Source of the DNA: Cryptomeria japonica
Lineage: Eukaryota > Streptophyta > Pinopsida > Cupressales > Cupressaceae
Direction: 5' to 3'
Length of the DNA: 64,000 nucleotides
Assembly: GCF_030272615.1 (NCBI RefSeq)
Contig: NC_081413.1
Span: 16,750,285-16,814,284, forward strand
The translations under genes were made by a program, and so were the position numbers. The notes below the pieces were generated by a model. That model was given only the letters and a program-made list of their open reading frames with translations, was not told where the DNA came from and did no database searches. Each line of letters begins with the position of its first letter. Within the stretch, counting starts at the first letter, position 1. Below, piece by piece: positions 23,882 through 34,734 of this stretch.

Positions 23882-25602
23882 CTCTTTGGAGTATCCTAAT
23901 TCAAAATACAAAAAAAAAATCATAAAACAAAAAAATCATTACTTGGTGAAAACCTGGCAAATAGGCGCCTTGTGACAACAAAAAAAAAAAAAATCAAAAA
24001 ATCAAAAAAGTAAACACAAACATTTTCGTCCAATGGTGAAAACCACTTTGGTGGTGCCCTGGGCAAGTACCATGGTGAAAACTGGGTTACCAGTGCCATG
24101 CATAGAGACATTGCTCCTCCCTCCTTCAGTTTTCCATTTCATCCTGTCACTTTGCACACACTCACAACATATACATTCACAATAAAATTTACCCACTCCC
24201 ATCATGGCTTGTTATTGATCTACCTAAGATTGGTTCGCCATCCATAATAACATTCCTTTTCATCCTTTTCCATCCATAATAAATCAGCTCCTATCTATGG
24301 CTAAGGCAAATCCTATGTCTCGTAATGGGTGTGGAACTGAGAGCATCACATGTTTCGAGGAGTACAGTTTCTTCCAACCTTCTTCAATCTATCCGCGCAC
24401 AATCGGCAATAAAGCAACACTTGCATCGCCAATCCGCAATAAAGTTTTTTCTTCTATGCAATAAAGTAACAGTTTCATGGATTCAGTCAGTTTTAGATGA
24501 GACACAACAGCAACAATGGGCTTCAACAAATCAAATCTTTCAATAGACTCATACAACATTATGGTTAAGTGCTATCTATCCTTTTTGTGAAAGTAAACAT
24601 TGTGACCACAATCAAATAAGAATTATACAAGTGACAAGAGACACTAAACTTGAGGACTACAATGGATGTTGGTGTCAAGTCTTGGTTTTCTTTTGATTTT
24701 ATCTTTTGGTGACATGTCTTTTAGCTTTTCTAGGATGTCTCTGACTAGAGATTCTATCTCCAGGATGTCTTTGACTAGAAAGGCGAGGATGGGGTATCGT
24801 CATCTATTTTTATTTGTTGTCTATGGATTGTCTCTTAGTAATGCTATGACTTGTTCAAGGATATGAGGACACTAAGAGTCTAGTATGAATTGGGGCATTC
24901 CTTGTTTGTGGCTGTCTTATCTCCATGCAAACAGGTACAATGACTTTCTGGGTCGAACATATGCCTAGATTGTCATAACCCACTTGCCATAATAAAGCTC
25001 AATGATGATAAAGCACAAGAAGCTTTTTCACTTTCATATCTTCTATTTTCCATCCCCCTTTCTGGATTGACTTTCATCGTCCTTCTCGAGTCCATGTAGC
25101 CCATTATCACATGACTGAGTATAATGACACACCAAAAACATTCACATTTCATGTAGTTGCACCTGCATTACCACATATAAGCATTTCACATATACATATA
25201 GATATCCCAAATGCATCACATCCTGCACACAACACATGTTAGCACATTTTATATTCTCATCATGTAAATAATCATTTGCATTATCATATTCATTAGCATT
25301 TCATACATTCACATTTGCATCATGCATAACATATTAAAAACATAAAAGAACAAAAATATTGCATTTCATCATGTATATATTTGCATCCATGTCATAACCA
25401 TCACATAAAAACATACATCATGAAACATCTCATCACATAGGTACACATGCATATAGCTACCGCAAAGATGAATCATCTCATATATATATAAAGTGTCATG
25501 ATACAATGATGTCAAAATCATATGGCTACAAAATCACCTGAAGGTGTCTACATCATAATACAAAATGGTACAACACACTGATACATAGGGATCCCTCTAC
25601 GG
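23882..25602 (+). other. Noncoding region of the inner Tat after integrase
   Basis: There are 1.7 kb without a recognisable gene. It opens with A-rich runs around 23905-24010. It ends in a CATCACAT-rich low-complexity stretch (about 25140-25520) with ATATATATA near 25481. It lies downstream of both gag-pol (plus strand) and the PMD gene (minus strand), so both transcripts may end here. No clear polyadenylation signal could be singled out. Confidence 0.5.
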
Positions 25603-27544
25603 CTATGATGAACTCCCTCCCTCGGAGCCGCCTAGCCTCGACGGAGTCTGAGCCCTAGAAGGACCTATCCTAGGATCATCCCTCCTGTCCCCTCTATCTG
25701 GTGGTGGTGGAGGATCCATAACCCCACCGTTGGATGCCTGTCTCCTCTGGCTCCCTCCTGTAGCTATCACTGTCCGCGATGGTCTGCGAAAGCTCCTCGC
25801 CCGCTGCTCTGGTGGCACTGCCCTGTAATATAGGTCTCGCTAGTAACCTATCTCCTCCCCTGCCTGTAGAACATAGGCATATCCAGTCCCTATATCCTCT
25901 GTCGCCTGCCTCCCAACCCTCAGCGTTGTCTCAGCCTTAGTATAGCACTGGATAGCCTGATCTCACTCATGCTCTGTCTCCCTCAGTCACCTCCAGATCC
26001 TAGTTGTCTCCCTCTCCAGGTCCTGAATCTCATCTGCCTATCCTTGACAGATCTCCCTCAGCTCAAGCAACTCATCCTCCTCCTCCTCGGCCCCCTGTGC
26101 CTCTGCCTATGGCTCCCCCTGTACTGGTGCCTGTGCTTATACCTGTACCTGCCTTTGCCCCTGTCCCTACACCTGTCTAGGACCCTGTGCTACTGGCACC
26201 TGTAGTGGCAATCCACCGCGACTGCTCACCACCCGAGCCTGTCTCTCCTCCCCACCCTCTCTTCATGGAGCCATCCTCCTCTCTCCAATAGCACCCCACC
26301 TCCTCCGTCGGCCTCTCCCCCCACCGTCTCCATCATCATCCCCATCCCCACCACCATCTCCATCTAGAAGCTCCCCTAGGTCTGTCAGTCGTGGAAAGGG
26401 ATGCTCAGCCCAATACGCTGTGTACTCTACATCCATGCCTGCATCCTCAATCTTTGGCCACATATCCCATGGCATCGACACCATCTCTACTAGTTGCGTC
26501 ACGACCTGATCATACAACAATAATGGCCCAAAGTGTGGCTAATCCCTGACTGTCCGAGCATGCATCCCGTAACCCCATGGCATCCGCTGAATATGACCAA
26601 ATTGCCTGCATACCCTATCAATCAGCCGTTTCTCCAATACATAGAGCGTCCGCCCAATCAGATATCTGCTCCGAAAAGTATAAGGTAGATCCACTGCGTC
26701 CTCCTCCCACTGCTCACACCCAAGGTACAGCCTCCATATCACAGTGTCGATCTCATCCAGGACTCGACACCAATGCTCCAACCTGCCAATCCGCAGCTGT
26801 GACGTAATCATATCATATAAATGCACAAAACTACGTCCATGACCCCTGCCCCTGAAGTGTATTGGTCGAGTAACTGACAGATGCTCACAGGCCCATACCT
26901 GCAACAATGTAACTCCGCAGCTCAATCCTACGGATCCATGATACACAAATTGATGCAACTCATAGTACAAGTGTGCCAGCACACACGGTCCCCAGGCATA
27001 TCTGGTGTGCTGTGTAACTAGTGTCTCCAAGGTGCTCCCCCAGCCCACAGCTAACCCTCGTGTCGCCCTGTCTGGACACAGGAACCCACTGATCACTCCT
27101 CCTAGCACTGCTAGTAGTGCCAGTCTTGTCACTGTCATCATGTCCCATGCCACATGTCCAGCTCTCATCTCTAGGCCTGGATCCTGAAACACTCCTCTCA
27201 GGGCCTCCCTATCTCCCTCTCGATCATAAGGAATCAGCTCACCATCGATTGGTACCCACAGAATCCTATAAACATCCTCCAAGGTGACTGTCATCTCACC
27301 CATCGATAAATTAAATGTATAAGTCTATGAGTGCCATCTCTCAGCTAGATTAGTCAGTAACCCCATGTTCGCCCTAAACTCAAGCACATACATAATATGT
27401 CGCAAACCCATACCCTCAATGGCAGCCCTGTCCTCGAATGTCAACTCTGGTCACAACCTCTGAGTCGACGGGAATCTCTCTCATGACTCCAGCATAGGCA
27501 AATACTCCTGCAGTCAACCAAATCAATCATGTCAGTCATAGTGG

Positions 27545-27895
27545 CATTCATTGTTCATCACAAAATGCTACTTTTTATCTAAGTGTGTATGGTACTCTAT
27601 CCTAGTAACACTCACTGTTCGTCACAAAGTGTTGCTTCTATTCTAGTGACACTCATTGTTCATCACAAAGTGTTGTTGATTATCCTAGTGGTACTCCCTG
27701 TTCATCACAAAGTACTATGTGTTTTGCACTCCCTGTTCATCACAAAGTGCTGCTCACATTTGCACTCACTGTTCATCACAAAGTGCTGCTCACATTTGCA
27801 CTCACTGTTCATCACAAAGTGCTGCTCATATTTTAGTACTCCTTGTTCATCACAAAGTACTATGTCTTGGTACTCCCTGTTCATCACAAAGTACC
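27545..27895 (-). repeat. Array of nine short hairpin-like units in the PMD intron
   Basis: Nine units start at about 27545, 27608, 27649, 27691, 27726, 27762, 27798, 27835 and 27869. On the PMD-sense strand each has the core TTTGTGATGAACA. The flanks vary but stay complementary within each unit (GTACT with AGTAC, GCACT with AGTGC, ACACT with AGTGT, CATT with AATG, GGTACT with AGTACC). Spacing is 34-60 bases, exactly 36 for three consecutive units. The array lies wholly in the intron, just upstream of the acceptor. Confidence 0.9.
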
Positions 27896-28094
27896 TTGAT
27901 CTAACCTATCCTAGGGCCTCTACTTGAGTGAATCCTCTTGAGTAGTTTCCTAATTGGCAACGTATGTTCTATCACAGAATTGTCAATCCTAGCCCTATTT
28001 GCTACCCTCGTCTCCCCTAGAGGACCTGCTTGAGTGTATCCTCTCAGCAGCTTATCCAATCGATAGCATATGTCCATCATAGAACTGTCGATTT

Positions 28095-28365
28095 GACCTT
28101 GAAGACATAAATGCGCCTTCATGACATAAACACGCTTATAGACTGCATAAACGTGCCTGCTCTACACAGACGTGCCTATGCTCTGCACAGACGCACCTGT
28201 CATGCATAAACATGTCCACATTTCACAGATGCGCCTGAACAACGCAGACGTGCTTGTATTTGGCACAAATGCTTTTCTTAGCGTAGACGCACTTGGCACA
28301 AACACAGACGCGCCTAGCCAGCATAGACGCACCTGACACCAGCACAGACACGCCTCGATGTTTTG
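28095..28365 (-). repeat. CGCGTCTGTG-like motif array in the PMD intron
   Basis: About a dozen variants of GCGCGTCTGTG or GCACGTTTATG occur on the minus strand at spacings of about 15-30 bases. The plus strand reads ACAGACGCGCC-like strings. The orientation is sense for the PMD transcript and opposite to the arrays in the gag-pol leader. The equivalent array in the other Tat fragment is at 37105-37360. Confidence 0.8.
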
Positions 28366-28623
28366 ACATTTTTTGGACATTATTCTAGAATGCATTTAAT
28401 GTGCTACCTAACATGCATTTATGACAACATTTATTACAACAAAGTACAAGGAGGTTTTGCGGTACTTACCAGCTCTCCTGCATCTAGTGGCCTCTGATAT
28501 CAGCGAACACGATCGAATCTGTGAACCAATGCCATCGCTGCTGACTGCTGCTACTTTATCTCACTCTGCACTCTGATCTCTTGGATGTGTGGATGACAAT
28601 GAGGATGTATTTCCCTCGTAGTC

Positions 28624-28633
28624 TATCTTATAG
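28624..28633 (-). promoter_or_regulatory. TATA-like box of the antisense PMD gene
   Basis: On the minus strand CTATAAGATA lies about 90 bases upstream of the PMD ATG at 28535. The same string lies about 95 bases upstream of the equivalent ATG in the fragment at 36824-36832, so position and sequence are shared between two diverged copies. Confidence 0.6.
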
Positions 28634-28875
28634 ACTGCCCTAGCCCTAGTCCTAGCCCTCGTCTCCCGAGTCAGTCTTCTTTATCCCGTGACTTTGTCAC
28701 TCTATCCTATCCGATCAGTCCATTCTAGCCTTTCTTTCTTATCGAGAGATTGTCTGCAATCTTTTCAGACATTTTTCATCCAATCTCTTGAGGGGGCATA
28801 TCATTCCCATCTTGGGGCAACTTTGTATCAGTTCATATTATCTTCTTTGAAACAATGCGACAAGTTGCATTGTCT

Positions 28876-28890
28876 CAAAGAGGGGCAAAA
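28876..28890 (+). promoter_or_regulatory. Polypurine tract of the inner Tat
   Basis: CAAAGAGGGGCAAAA directly precedes the 3' LTR start TGTAGACACC at 28891. The inverted fragment has the same tract at 36579-36593. Confidence 0.8.
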
Positions 28891-29664
28891 TGTAGACACC
28901 TAAAATTGTCATGTCTAATTAAATAAATATTTTATTTATTTAATTATCTAAGCCTAATTATTCTATTAATTAAATAAATCTTTATTTATTTAATTAATTC
29001 ATTTATCCTCTTCTAGCCTTATTTCTCATTTAAATAAATACATTTATTTATTTAAATTATCATTTTTTCTAAATTAAATAAATATCTTATTTATTTAATC
29101 GATCCTTATTTTTCTATTAATTAAATAAATCTTTATTTATTTAATTAATTCATTAACCTTTTCTACCTATGACACATGTCACTCATCTCTTAATTCCTAC
29201 ACTACCTACCCCTTTCATTATTTTATTATTTTCTTTACCTACCCTCTAATCATAGCCGACCTCTTTTTCACCTCTCAATCTTATCCCTCCATTTCTTATA
29301 GTGTCTTCTATATAAGGAGATGTTTCCTTCATTATCAAACCCTGGCTAATCAATTTATGCACTTGACTACACTATGCTTTTCATATGAGATCCTACTTGC
29401 AATCACATTTCCGTTCTTTGTTGAGCTCTTGTGCACATAAAATCTGAGAGCAAATATATCAAGCAAGATCAATGGAGATAGGAAGAATGGAGATTAAAAC
29501 CTTATTGGACATGTGATGGTATAATCTTTGTGATTTCATTTGATTTGCACTGTCTTAGGTAATCTTCATATGTTATGGTGGATCTTTGTTGTTGTTAGGC
29601 TAGGATTTTGTGGTTGAATTCATTTAGTCTTTCAATATTATTGTTTCCATTTTCACCATAAACA
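28891..29664 (+). repeat. 3' LTR of the inner Tat
   Basis: It is 774 bp, the same length as the 5' LTR, starting TGTAGACACC and ending ATAAACA. It is followed by AATAC (29665-29669), the target duplication. Confidence 0.93.
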
Positions 29665-29669
29665 AATAC

Positions 29670-31275
29670 CAATGCATACAATTACACTCAATCGAACATT
29701 CAAAATCATGACATGAGGAGACCCCGTGTCAGATTTGGGGGCAACATCCAAGATCATTCTCATGACACCTCTTATCCCCATGCTCATGACATGTATCGAC
29801 CTATACCTAGTGCTCCTCAAGTGGTCCATATCCAGGCTATAACTATGTCCCTCCTCCATATGAACACGTATATGATCAATACCATCCACATATGCATTAT
29901 ATCCCTCCTCCTCCACTCAGTGGCTCAAGCATGGGACTAGCTCAAAGAGAAAAGACACCACCCAAGAGTGACTCACAACAACAGATAAAGGACTTACAAA
30001 AGCAAATGGCAGACATGAATACACCAAAGCAACAATATGCAGTGAGAGATATATGTCCTTACCCATTTGATAGAAGCATTCCAATGCCTTCATTCCCTCC
30101 ACATTTTGTAACACCAAAGTGTGATAAATACAAAGGCAAAGGGGATCCTAAGGCACACATAAGACAATTTTTCACAGCTTGCATTGAGGTAGCAGCAGAA
30201 GAAACATACTTGATGAGATTGTTCCCACAAAGCTTAGGTGAACAAGCTATGGAATGGTTCTCCCAACTTCCACCTGGAATTAAGTCATGAGGTGATCTAG
30301 CAGAGGATTTTATACAACATTTCTCATACAATAATGAAACAGATGTGTCAGTAGCCACCTTATGCAATACTAAGCAGAAACATGGGGAATCTTTCTCTTC
30401 ATTTTTACAATGATGGAGAGGTCTTTCTAGTCAATGCTCTTGTGATATACCACAAAAACACAATGGTAGAAATGTTCACTCAAAATGTCAACAAGGATAT
30501 TGGATATGAGATAAGAAAAGCATGTTTGTCTACCTTCAAAGAGGTTAGTGAGAAAGGAATGACAATAGAAAAAGTCCTTATTGAACAAGGTATCATCAAG
30601 ATATATAAAGAGAACAAAGAGGAATCAAATGGGAAAGACAAACCCCGCTTTTGGAGCAAGAATAAGAATACAATCAATGACAGGGTAGTAGATGCAAATG
30701 TTGTGAAACCTAAGATAACTTTCCCCGGTGCAATTTCTTATAACTCAAACAATCAAGTGAACAATCAAAGGAAATCAAAACCTCAAAGGAAATACACCCC
30801 ATTGGGAGAGCCAATTGAAACCACATTCAAGAAGTTAGTGGAAAACATGCTCATAACACTACCAGATAATTCACCATATGAGCCAAAGGTAAAACCAAAT
30901 TGGTGGAATGATGATGAATATTGTGAATATCACAATGGTAAAGGGCATTTAACTAGAAATTATCACAAATTCAAGAATATCATTGAGGACCTCACTGACA
31001 TAGGTGACATAGAAGTGGATGGCCATACCTCCAATGAAGAACATGTGATGTTCAAGAAGCCATTTCCTAAACATGACAAGGGAAAATCCAAAACCAATAA
31101 TCAAGATAATTATACTAAGACGCCCTATGACTATGATTCTACCATTAATCATATTTCAATGGAAAATCATGTTTCAACCATCATCATCAAGGATAAAACT
31201 CCTGAAGGTCCTACCCAAAGGAGTAAGGTTGTCTTAAAAGGTATTGGACCATCTTCCTCATCTTCTAAAAAATGA
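29670..31275 (+). pseudogene. Outer Tat gag, third fragment
   Basis: Gag resumes after AATAC. The capsid core RDICPYPFDRSIPMPSFP and PKAHIRQFFTACIEVAAEETY matches the inner copy at 17340-17500. The C-terminal part includes KPRFWSKNKNT, RKYTPLGEPIE and the nucleocapsid-like block YCEYHNGKGHLTRNYH, where the last Cys is replaced by Tyr. TGA codons at 30287 and 30411 interrupt it. Unlike the inner copy there is no frameshift at the 17605-equivalent position, which supports the single-frame reading of gag. Confidence 0.85.
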
Positions 31276-32426
31276 AATCTCTGAGTGTAATGTCACAACC
31301 TATCAAGGTAAAGTCACCTTGCAAGGCGTTCCATCTAAGAACACAACCTCATCATCCATAAAGAATGAGTATGACCTTGTAGATCAGCTAGGGAAGACAC
31401 CTGTCCTCATCTCCATCCTTGAGCTTTTACGCATATCCCCCGCACATAAGGCCATCCTTGATAAGACTTTGAGAGAAACGTTTGTACCAATTGATTTGAA
31501 CGTGAACCAGTTTCAAGCCATGGTGGGATACCTTTATATTCTATATACCCCCACATTTACAGAAGCTGATGATGCCTCCATAACCCAGCCTCATAATGCA
31601 CCTCTACATATTGAAGCCTTTGTCCATAAAAACTGAATAAAACAAGTCCTGATAGATGGAGGAGCAAGTTTGAAAATTTGTACATTGAGCAATATCAAAC
31701 AATTGGGATATTCTGAAAAGGCTGTGAATTCTACACATGCAATCACCATTAAAGCATATGATGATGAAGAGCACTCATCCAAGGGCATAGTCACCTTACC
31801 TCTCAAAGTTGGGCCAATTACGAAGGATGTGGTATGTCAAGTCCTTGATTTAGAGCTCACATGAATATACTCTTGGGGCGTCCATGGATTCATGAAATGA
31901 GAGTTGTTCCCTCGACATATCATCAGTGTATCAAGTTTCCACACAATGGAGTTGAAGTGACCATTAATGGTGATCCTAATCCATTCATATATTGCAAAAA
32001 CCTACTATCAAAATAAAAAACAATAATACCAATCAATCGAGAGGCTATTCCATCGTCAGCATATGTGGATCTTGAATCATTGAAACCTTCAACATCAAAA
32101 AAAGGTGAGCTCAAAGGGAAATATCGGGATAAAGGCATGGGTGAGTACACTTTAAGTCAAACTATGTACCTAAGACAAGTAATGCATTCTCCAAAAGAGT
32201 ATGGATGACCACATCCTTCTAAAAAGGTATCTATCATAACACTAAAATGTGATCCTAATATATTCCAAAAGTGGGGTGAGATGGGAGAAGAGGACATATA
32301 AAATGCTTTACAAAGAACCTAAAGAAGATATGCAAGATCACGCCAAGATACCATGTGAAAAGTATGGAAAAGGATTCAAAATCCTACAAAAATTTGGGTA
32401 TGATGGTAAAATCCCTCTTGGCCTAA
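31276..32426 (+). pseudogene. Outer Tat protease and G-patch remnant
   Basis: The region reads VTTYQGKVTLQGVPSKN, the protease site LIDGGASLKI (about 31653) and [10 protein letters not shown] (about 31876). It then enters the G-patch-like CEKYGKGFKILQKFGYDGK (32350-32408). A small deletion near 31862 and stops elsewhere disrupt it. Similarity to the inner copy ends within the next 20 bases, at the junction with minus-strand Copia sequence. Confidence 0.82.
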
Positions 32427-34690
32427 CACGGTAGGCCTTGCTTTTAGTAGAGTAACCAAGAAATATTTCTTCATCACATCTAGCATCAAACTTCCCTAGA
32501 TCTTCATCCCTTTTGATATAACATTTACTTTTTGAAAATTCTGAAATATTTAACAGTAGGAGCATGACCAAACCATAACTCGTAAGGAGTCTTATTGGTA
32601 TCACCTTTAATATGCACCCAATTAAGAGTGTAAACAATAGTACTCATAAATTCTCTCCAATAAACATGTGGAACATTTCCTTACAACATCATTGTCCTAG
32701 CATCTTCTTGAATTGTTCAGTTCTTCCTTTCCACAACTCCATTTTGCTGAGGGGTTCTCGGAGTAGATAAATGTCTTCTTACCCCATGCTCTTCACAATA
32801 GGGATTAAACTCATTGGAAATGAATTCACCACCTCTATCGAATCTCAGGCATTTGAACTTGAAAGTTGTCTCAGTCTCAACCATAGCCTTGAAAATCTTG
32901 AACTTCTCTAAAGCTTCATATTACTCCCTAAAGAAAGTAACCCACATCATCCTTGAATAATCATCAATCAGAAACATGAAATATCTATCTCCTTGCAAGC
33001 TTCTAACTCTAGAAGATCCACACAAATCAGTATGCACAAGATCCAATAATCTTTTAGAAAACTGCTTCTTACTCTTGAAAGATATTTTGGTTTGTTTCCT
33101 TAACTGACATTTCTAACACATAGGGTTAGCAGGTTTCATCAATTTAGGAAGATCTCTCACAACCTGAGTAGAATTTATCTTGACAATGTTATCAAAATTC
33201 ACATGACACATCCTTCTATGTCGTAGCCAACTTTCATCAACTTGAGCAATCAAACATCTTTTAACATAGCTATTTAAGTTAAAGATATTACCTTTAGTCT
33301 TTGTACTTGATGCAATCTCAATTCTAGAGCTACCCAAGATTCTACACCTTCCATTCTTGAACTGAAGATAATATCCCTTGTCAATCATCTATTCAACACT
33401 TTAAAGATAATGCTTTAATACTTCTACATACAAGACATCATCAATATTGTGATTACCATAAAGAAATGTAATCTCTACCACAAATTATACTAACTTTGTC
33501 ATCACCAAATTTCACAACTCCATCTTCATACTTCTCCAAACTCACAAAATTACTCTTATCACCTATTGTATGATGAGAGCATTCCATGTCTATCACCCAT
33601 TCATCTTTCCCTTCAACATGTGCAACCAAACCTCTTTCCACATTCATGCAACTAGCAGAATTAGTAGACATGGGTTCATCTTCCTTGATAGCAACAAACA
33701 TCCATTCATTATCACTTGTATTTCCCTTGTCCGATTAATCATTTGACACACCTTCATCAACAACATAATAACACCTCTACTAAAATTTAGGCTTGAAAGT
33801 TTTCTTAGGAACTTTTTCCAGACACCTTGAGGCAAAATGACCTATCTTATTGCAAGAAAAATATTTAAGAGGCAAATTTCCTTCATACTTACCGACTCCT
33901 TTAGGTAATCTCTTGGCAATCAGTGCTTCAAGCTCCTCAAGACCTCGTTCTTCTTCTTAAACATCCTTTCTCTCCTTCTAATATATGGACATCCACCTTG
34001 AAGAACTTTCTCCTGGATTATATCTCTGCTTATCCTTTCTGGAAACAGTGACTTTGAATGCAGTTTCTACCTTAGGTATGGAATCACCAAACTCACTTAA
34101 TTCAAAGGTTGATAGCTTACCAATCAACATGTCTCTGGTTACATCAATCACTGTATGAATCTCTTCAATAGAAGTAACCTTATATTTGTAGGATGTGGGT
34201 AAAGATTTGAGCACTATAGCAACAATATCTTATTCTTCCAACTTTCCACTGACACATCTGATATTGCACACTAGTTCATTTACCTTCTGCATAAAAGAAG
34301 TGATGTTCCCATCTTCACCCATCCTCAACATCTAATACTTTCCCTTCAGGCTCTTCAACTTAGCAATCTTCACATAACCATCACCTTCATACAAATTCTC
34401 CAACTTCTTCCAAATCTCATGAGTAGTCTGCAATTGCATAACATTTGTCATTTCAAAATATGTTAAGGCACCCAACAATACTTCCTTAGCCCTAATATTG
34501 CATTCAGCTTCCTTTATCTCATCCAAATTTGAAGGTCCATTAGTAGGAACAATATACTTATTCTTTGTAATAGTCTAGTACGCTTGTCCAATGCATCTTA
34601 GATGACACTCCATGTGGATCTTCCAAAGAGAGTAGTTAGTACCATCAAATCTCAGACTGTCCTTCTTGTAATTCACCATCCTCAATCACC
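32427..34690 (-). pseudogene. Copia gag, protease and integrase remnant
   Basis: On the minus strand gag reads RFDGTNYSLWKIHMECHL, then LLGALTYFEMTNVMQL and EGDGYVKIAKLKSLKGKY. The protease site is degenerate (DMECSHHTIGDKSNF for the usual DSGCSHHMTGD). The pre-integrase block RHRRMCHVNFDNIVK and an integrase core follow. The order and spacing match Copia A at 46350-48560. Many stops and frameshifts are present. Confidence 0.82.
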
Positions 34691-34734
34691 TCAAGCGGTT
34701 AAGATTCTTCAGAGGTATCTTCTATGATACTATT

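Larger units (their letters stand above)
25603..28535 (-). pseudogene. Plant mobile domain (PMD) gene, antisense inside the inner Tat
   Basis: Two-exon model on the minus strand. Exon 1 is 28535-28470 (22 codons, opening MALVHRFDRVR), followed by a GTAAGT donor. Exon 2 is 27507-25603, after TGACTGCAG. Exon 1 is 66 bases and exon 2 stays in one frame throughout, about 656 codons in all. The domain starts FRANMGLLTNLAERW, then GEMTVTLEDVYRILWVPIDG, and ends with the PMD-type ...DRVCRQFGHIQRMP block. PMD proteins occur in plant nuclear silencing factors and in transposons. After it come an acidic Asp/Gly run, a Gln/Val/Gly-rich part, a Glu-rich likely coiled coil and a PPPPP-RGDRRD Arg-rich tail. 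Stops: one in exon 1; in exon 2 about 27331, 26539, 26263 and several between 26170 and 25840. A second copy shares the exon 1 design at 36923. Confidence 0.85.
13359..29664 (+). mobile_element. Inner Tat-lineage Ty3/gypsy element, full length (16.3 kb), with antisense PMD gene
   Basis: The element is 16,306 bp with two 774-bp LTRs and a 5-bp target duplication. Its order is LTR, primer site, long leader, gag, protease, G-patch-like region, reverse transcriptase, RNase H, second (archaeal-type) RNase H, integrase, 1.7 kb without genes, an antisense plant-mobile-domain gene, polypurine tract, LTR. The second RNase H and RT motifs such as FRDINKASPKDDF and the variant YVDDLLGKS place it in the Tat lineage. 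It inserted into the gag of an older copy of its own family. The LTRs differ by roughly 2-3% by eye. Gag-pol has many stops and is not functional. Confidence 0.93.
1645..32426 (+). mobile_element. Outer Tat-lineage Ty3/gypsy element, truncated on the right and split by two insertions
   Basis: The element has a 5' LTR (1645-2413), a primer-binding-like site (2417-2434), a leader of about 2.5 kb and a gag starting at 4992. Gag is split at 5160 by a chromovirus and at 13358 by a second Tat copy. It resumes at 29665 and runs through protease and a G-patch-like region to about 32426. Homology to the inner Tat (equivalent point near 19710) stops there and minus-strand Copia sequence begins. The reverse transcriptase, integrase, antisense PMD gene and 3' LTR are missing. 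The same gag start (MVETRSQRS versus MVETHSQKS in the inner copy) shows that the two belong to one family. Confidence 0.85.

Noticed and set aside
25140-25520. CATCACAT-rich stretch as a satellite
   Set aside because: There is no constant unit length. It is low-complexity sequence.
26577-27187. Plus-strand open frames across the PMD exon
   Set aside because: They lie opposite the PMD domain. The minus-strand reading has the domain signature and splice sites.
27545-27895. Reading the repeat array as a CRISPR array
   Set aside because: Units vary in sequence at their ends, spacing is irregular and short, no cas genes exist, and the setting is a plant retrotransposon intron.
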